Assembly (NCBI GenBank): GCA_017407725.1
Contig: JAFQWB010000065.1
Location: 1 to 19,551 of the forward strand
From: Clostridia bacterium
GTDB taxonomy: Bacteria; Bacillota_A; Clostridia; Oscillospirales; CAG-272
DNA length: 19,551 bases
Reading direction: 5' to 3'
Positions 16,701 to 19,551 of the stretch are shown piece after piece. Below the pieces are notes generated by a model that did no database searches, had not been told where the DNA came from, and saw only the letters and a list, made by a program, of their open reading frames with translations. Position numbers and translations under genes: made by a program. Positions within the stretch are counted from its first letter, which is position 1. Every line of letters starts with the position of its first letter.

Positions 16701-18428
16701 CAAAAATATTATCATTTTGATGCATCCGGTAATATGATCGAGCTTAATACACCTACACGCTTGACAGGACAAACCGGAACGGGTAGATATTTGTATAGTG
16801 CAACTCCCAAAAGCGGAGGTACCGCAGTGGAGGGTATTGTTGTTTCGAGAAGATCTACTTATAATTACACTAATACAGCGGGCGACAAATATCTTAATTT
16901 ATTAAGAAATGACGATAGGTTCTTGTTCTGGACTACGAGTACGTACAGCTTCTGGTCGGGAACCGATACCGGTCGTGGGTCGCTCTCGGGTGTCAGTGCC
17001 TACGAAAAAGAAGGCGAAATCACCTTTAATGCTGACGGCTCATGCAGACTTATGTATGTTATGGATGATACACCTTATTATCTTAACTATAATACCACTT
17101 CATTCAATATGTCTAAATCAGCGTCTGCAACAACCCAGCTTTACATTTACACGGTAGAAGGCTTCTCGACATTAAACTACGGTCGAGTAACCTTTGACCC
17201 GACTGCATCAAGCACTCATCACGAACTTGCGGCTGATTCGCACGTTCTTTGGCCTGGCACCACGTATAAAAATTCTGTCGCAGACAAAACAAACGGCACT
17301 CAGTCATTCACAATCAAGTCTATTGCAGAGCTTGCCGATCAGAACTGGATAAGCAGACATGGAGGAGTGCTTACAAGCGCAACCCTTCACAAAAAGTTCC
17401 AGATGACCGAGGCAACCGACTTCGCACTCCGTTTCGGACTCGGAAATTTCTTAGGAATAGGAAATGCTCCCGTTGTACCTCTCGGCGGACCCGAGCCTGC
17501 TTATGCGACAGTCCCGCAGGGATGCGTTGGCTTCAAGATTAATGAGTTGAAACCCGGAGGCTCCAAGATAAGAGTAATTGTCGCAGTTCCGACGTCTGAA
17601 TTTTGCCCAACCGAGGAGGATTTTACGCTTGGATATACAAACGACTATTATTTCGGAATTTGGGAAATGAATGAGGAAGGCTCAAATACAAATTCCTTCT
17701 TTGGAATTGAATATGCCATAGATTATATCAACAAAAATGAACCTATCGAGGCATTTGAGCTTCCGAGATCTCATCACTATGATCCTGCAGATACTCCTGC
17801 AAACATAGGAACAAAATACGGAAACGAAGAATATATTCTCGTAAATTACGGTGGAGAAACCTACAGAGCATACCTTAACGGCGAAAGTGTTCTTGTGGCT
17901 TACGAATTCACGGTAAATGAGCTGGGTGTATATATTCTCGGTTCTACAAACAGCGCAATGGAGATAGTATACTTTGCTGCTGAAGGAACTGCAAGCGAAG
18001 GCTCTGACGGACTTGCAAGCGGTCAGCTTGGTTCTGTTGACTTTGTTTACGCAAGCAGCACTAAGCAGATCATCACAGTTGATATGACGCAGCCCGATTC
18101 GGATTCAAGCTATGATACAAATTCCTACTACTATTCTTCGGGCTGTATGCTCAGTATAAACAACATATCAAGCAATGCCGCGTCGGGAGGTTATTTCCTA
18201 CGGGCAAATGATCTGCAGCTATACGTATATCGATCGCAAAACTCAAACAAGCGGTATATATACGCACTCTCAACGGCAACAACAACACCAAATACCTATC
18301 ACGGCTCGCTCGACAGATATCTTATTACTACCGGCGATAACGCGATGTTGCCGCAAACAAACGGTACGTGGAATTATGACGTACCCTTCGATCAGCTGCC
18401 GGAACGTAAAACTCAAACCTCAAACTAA
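13713..18428 (+). CDS. Giant secreted protein with GLUG-like adhesin module (1571 aa)
   Basis: This very long protein starts with a hydrophobic export segment (about residues 5-30) ending GYAYFKVSS, again a SipW-like A-Y-F junction. Residues about 88-230 follow the GLUG/adhesin pattern: NPFVITNPYHLQNLSRL, then SPVGSAERPFIGSFRGA, then IYNLDIETH and VVDIGLFGYVG. A second partial unit (ENISVFY to RTGIFGTVRNMN) is near 355-390. The rest is Tyr/Asn/Thr/Ser/Gly-rich and presumably beta-structured. Residues about 829-898 hold 13 Tyr in 70. No catalytic motif, LPXTG or C-terminal helix is seen, so retention must be through partners or the fibre. An AGAGGAT site precedes the ATG. Arg codon use changes around 16,280-17,000, suggesting a mosaic origin. 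A matrix adhesin under c-di-GMP control is the favoured role. Confidence 0.85.
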   Translation: MKKSKALILSLICTPIVTVMILFMTVFGYAYFKVSSEKNFNTNVNVDLLFHRYETTILGNYQDALLAEKQVKNPTETNPWENPDDAPWGTEYNPFVITNPYHLQNLSRLTASGYFENFFYKNYPANSTGDDVIISAKENIPHFVVSDQQGFITVLDASDYYISPVGSAERPFIGSFRGAVVKEGAPASVTITKKLGDGTEETYTSATSAIYNLDIETHYDVVDIGLFGYVGYTLDSIEEVSNTDSNGNTVTAIKVNPAKVSTLKDILIVDQRITSTLSAVDLTDWFSGVVEFYESITADEGLGLLESINKHYFNYPGTYDENGVLSGGRDFDGTYVHKDTHHIGILAGHIEYTTVENISVFYTANNICAIDIQGKGGNANYYSRTGIFGTVRNMNAQIHYDNTEGSYIVDEEGISDKNISSGGGLGTGGGLHSGTGQGYVTATELYQWYSYTEGTAAFKYVDGTQNTTNKYKDEYGILDLWRYKIDDNQVEHFTAVPVYAYPKSGGGWDFYLDEAKQMPVKSIDEDKVVANITVTELDENGETVTETIERTWTKFIVGCSDKASNASSPYKYTFYGKKTTDGDFEKVKYCNELSMYIMEGIDKDGIDLCHKYESDATIDFSGDLYYFYDGVFTFVLSSTEDTIEDTWENGNVDKLVLGENDTSKWEVNYSHGNNSVAAFLKQVTDKGMLNDAIKDGKQIYILAKTGVEDPNYPDREQIFVLSIDLGSSDISGGSWQDNRFTSPGINLYFDSKLSEDLYQSFTGGDLDADDIPQTPGKVTYNSSGNVVIGDPQNMVGSIADLTNNWSDYTILNIGTTGSNTSITELKQKYNVIPKASNYKYYYIVDNDANLANGFTEAGEGQRDGNSNFNDAYEWNGYFYYTRERTWGGYEYTYYYVAPNATDSQQIAVDVTEAPNEFFDVVTSTNPYGGIPTYSCTYNDTTYGAEGLIILNNLNENDGTAQAYGTSSTTNVTFSGSIVNKAADPIKFIFVDAEGTTQKYYHFDASGNMIELNTPTRLTGQTGTGRYLYSATPKSGGTAVEGIVVSRRSTYNYTNTAGDKYLNLLRNDDRFLFWTTSTYSFWSGTDTGRGSLSGVSAYEKEGEITFNADGSCRLMYVMDDTPYYLNYNTTSFNMSKSASATTQLYIYTVEGFSTLNYGRVTFDPTASSTHHELAADSHVLWPGTTYKNSVADKTNGTQSFTIKSIAELADQNWISRHGGVLTSATLHKKFQMTEATDFALRFGLGNFLGIGNAPVVPLGGPEPAYATVPQGCVGFKINELKPGGSKIRVIVAVPTSEFCPTEEDFTLGYTNDYYFGIWEMNEEGSNTNSFFGIEYAIDYINKNEPIEAFELPRSHHYDPADTPANIGTKYGNEEYILVNYGGETYRAYLNGESVLVAYEFTVNELGVYILGSTNSAMEIVYFAAEGTASEGSDGLASGQLGSVDFVYASSTKQIITVDMTQPDSDSSYDTNSYYYSSGCMLSINNISSNAASGGYFLRANDLQLYVYRSQNSNKRYIYALSTATTTPNTYHGSLDRYLITTGDNAMLPQTNGTWNYDVPFDQLPERKTQTSN

Positions 18429-18455
18429 ACTAAAGAAAGGAGAGCAATACACAAA

Positions 18456-19241
18456 ATGGTTTCATCAAGAAAATATATGATATCGAGCGCACTTACAACA
18501 GCGGTGCTTCTTGTGGCATTGCTCTTCGCTCTTTTCGCAATGAACCCCAGCCTTGGATGGTTTTCTGATGCCGAAACTGCAACTGCAACCGGCATGCAGG
18601 TAAAGAGTAAGGTTTCGGGAGTCGAAGCACAGATAATAAAGGTTACGCTTGTTCACACGGACGGAACAAATGAAGATATTCCCCTTAGCGGTGGTCTCTT
18701 TAACATAAATGGATTTGTTCCGGGTGATAAACTGGTTTTTGACATAAAAGTCACCAACAACTCGGACGATTCTGTTAATCTTTCGGTTTATCTAATGGGA
18801 AACAAGGACGAAAAGCCTCATATCAGCAGTGAAGGTGACGAGTATTTGTGGCTTTCGACACAGCTTTTCATAAGCCGTGCCGCCTGCACGATAGAAAGCA
18901 GCTCGGAAAGCGACGTTGACAGTCAGGGAACGGCAATCGTTCCCGATGACGGAACGGGCAGAGCATACCTCTACCCGATAAGCGGATATAATCCCAAGGT
19001 CGATGCTATCCCTACGGGTACTAAAACCGGCAAGAGCGGAGATCATTACTGTGAAAAGCCTCTCCACGAGGGTGTAATTCTTGCCTCCGAATCATCTTGT
19101 CAGCTTTCCTACACAATAGGATTCGTTAACTCGGAAATTGACCAGGAGGAGTTCAAGAGCGATCACTTTAACGGAAGTGCAGGACAGCAAGCAGGCTACT
19201 TCTCGGCATATTTCGAGGTTGATTACTCGGATAAAGACTAA
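18456..19241 (+). CDS. TasA/camelysin-like SipW-dependent fibre or matrix protein
   Basis: The 261-aa product has a basic start, a hydrophobic segment at about residues 12-28, and the junction LGWFSDAETATATGMQVKSK (about 33-52). This is the hallmark of SipW-dependent signal sequences such as those of TasA and camelysin. The region after it (FNINGFVPGDKLVFDIKVTN, then NNSDDSVNLSVYLMGN) matches the donor-strand beta-sandwich core of TasA-like proteins, where PGD and the NxS/NxG strand are typical. Four cysteines are spread over the mature part (near AACTI, HYCEK and SSCQL), which is unusual for this group. It is preceded by AAAGGAGAG and lies 27 bp after the giant gene. It may be the major fibre subunit or a camelysin-like metalloprotein, but no HExxH motif is seen. 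No sipW is present downstream within the window. Confidence 0.82.
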   Translation: MVSSRKYMISSALTTAVLLVALLFALFAMNPSLGWFSDAETATATGMQVKSKVSGVEAQIIKVTLVHTDGTNEDIPLSGGLFNINGFVPGDKLVFDIKVTNNSDDSVNLSVYLMGNKDEKPHISSEGDEYLWLSTQLFISRAACTIESSSESDVDSQGTAIVPDDGTGRAYLYPISGYNPKVDAIPTGTKTGKSGDHYCEKPLHEGVILASESSCQLSYTIGFVNSEIDQEEFKSDHFNGSAGQQAGYFSAYFEVDYSDKD

Positions 19242-19259
19242 AAACAAAAAGACAGAGAA

Positions 19260-19294
19260 TTTAGCGTGTTATCCATAACGGAGAACACGCTAAA
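19260..19294. repeat. Stem-loop after the surface-protein operon
   Basis: TTTAGCGTGTT (19260-19270) and AACACGCTAAA (19284-19294) form a perfect 11-bp stem with a 13-nt loop, 18 bp after the last stop codon. There is no T-tract on the + strand, so it is a poor intrinsic terminator as it stands. It may protect the mRNA 3' end, or act on the other strand, where T-rich sequence follows. Confidence 0.65.
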
Positions 19295-19296
19295 AC

Positions 19297-19467
19297 TAAG
19301 TTTGCCCTTGCGGGCAAGTGAAGTTATCTTAGATAGTGAAGTTCACTTCGTGAGTGAAGTTTCGCCTTGCGGCGAAGTAATGGCAAACTTAACTTCACTG
19401 TGAGCCCATAGCGAATAACTTCACTGTGCATAGCACAACTTCACTTTTGCGTCAGCAAAAACTTCAC
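19297..19467. repeat. Ordered array of AGTGAAGTT / AACTTCACT units alternating with small hairpins
   Basis: Three AGTGAAGTT units stand at 19317, 19335 and 19353 with an exact 18-bp period. Inverted copies AACTTCACT follow at 19391, 19417 and 19437, with AACTTCAC at 19460. Most gaps hold a small perfect palindrome: TTGCCC/GGGCAA (19302-19317), TATCT/AGATA (19325-19335), TTCACT/AGTGAA (19342-19358), TTCGCC/GGCGAA (19361-19376), TGTGC/GCACA (19425-19437) and TTTTGC/GCAAAA (19445-19460). A 10-bp inverted pair, TAAGTTTGCC (19297-19306) and GGCAAACTTA (19382-19391), brackets the left half. No coding potential is seen. This may be a palindromic intergenic element of a repeated family. Confidence 0.85.
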
Positions 19468-19476
19468 AAAGCAAAA

Positions 19477-19518
19477 AAGAGAGTTAATGGCTAAAACCAT
19501 TAACTCTCTTCTGTTTTT
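19477..19518 (+). terminator. Strong 14-bp-stem hairpin, likely intrinsic terminator
   Basis: AAGAGAGTTAATGG (19477-19490) and CCATTAACTCTCTT (19497-19510) pair perfectly around a 6-nt loop and are followed by CTGTTTTTAT. The A-run before the 5' arm gives a T-run on the opposite strand, so it could work in both directions. It is the first convincing terminator downstream of the surface-protein operon. Confidence 0.8.
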
Positions 19519-19530
19519 ATCGCAAGTTTC

Positions 19531-19549
19531 GCATTTGTTAAACAAATGC
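19531..19549. repeat. Palindrome at the window edge
   Basis: GCATTTGTT (19531-19539) and AACAAATGC (19541-19549) are inverted around a single base. It may be the next unit of the hairpin-rich intergenic region, but the window ends here. Confidence 0.5.
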
Positions 19550-19551
19550 AC

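Noticed and set aside
16240..17157. Small + strand open frames inside the giant gene
   Set aside because: They are out-of-frame shadows lacking ribosome sites and recognisable protein features.
15400..18300. Frameshift or gene fusion in the 1571-aa protein
   Set aside because: The frame is continuous from 13713 to 18428 with no internal stop, and no internal ribosome site with ATG suggests a second gene; only the codon shift was kept as a finding.
12776..19241. Sortase-anchored surface proteins or sortase pilins
   Set aside because: None of the three proteins has an LPXTG-like motif followed by a hydrophobic helix and basic tail, and no sortase gene is present.
19297..19467. CRISPR array
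   Set aside because: The repeats are only 9 bp, occur in both orientations, and the gaps are palindromes of varying size, not spacers of uniform length; no cas gene is visible.

Overview
The window looks like a chromosomal segment of a Gram-positive-type anaerobe of class Clostridia, perhaps a gut Oscillospiraceae-like lineage. This rests on the strong AGA/GGA codon preference, AGGAGG-type ribosome binding sites, sigma-A promoters with 17-bp spacing, short-form HisG paired with HisZ, meso-diaminopimelate dehydrogenase, and a c-di-GMP-I riboswitch in front of SipW-type surface proteins. The taxonomic call is inference.

Region 1 (1-2908, + strand) is the end of a lysine/diaminopimelate operon: dapB (5' end outside the window), ddh and lysA, closed by a clear intrinsic terminator. 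With DapB and Ddh side by side, tetrahydrodipicolinate is converted to meso-DAP in one step (dehydrogenase branch), and LysA makes lysine.

Region 2 (2937-10513, + strand) is a compact, nearly complete histidine operon in the order hisZ-G-D-C-B-H-A-F-IE. Several junctions overlap by 1-4 bp, and a 12-bp-stem terminator closes it. Only histinol-phosphate phosphatase activity is missing, so it must be encoded elsewhere.

Region 3 (10512-12461) has two single genes transcribed towards each other. The first is a leaderless DUF11-type beta-sandwich repeat protein (+). The second is a nucleoside hydrolase (-) with its own near-consensus promoter. They share a terminator at 11441-11470.

Region 4 (12555-19241, + strand) is the most interesting part. 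A near-perfect sigma-A promoter drives a leader carrying a c-di-GMP-I (GEMM) aptamer whose 3' strand is also the 5' strand of an intrinsic terminator, an arrangement that predicts a ligand-ON switch. Downstream are three exported proteins of 299, 1571 and 261 aa. Each has an N-terminal hydrophobic segment ending in a SipW-type A-[YW]-[FY] or GWFSD motif. The last resembles TasA/camelysin. The giant middle protein has a GLUG-like adhesin module. The region reads as a c-di-GMP-controlled extracellular fibre or biofilm-matrix operon. No dedicated signal peptidase or anchor is present in the window.

Region 5 (19242-19551) has no gene. It holds an ordered array of short hairpins interleaved with AGTGAAGTT units on the left and inverted AACTTCACT units on the right, plus a 14-bp-stem terminator-like hairpin.
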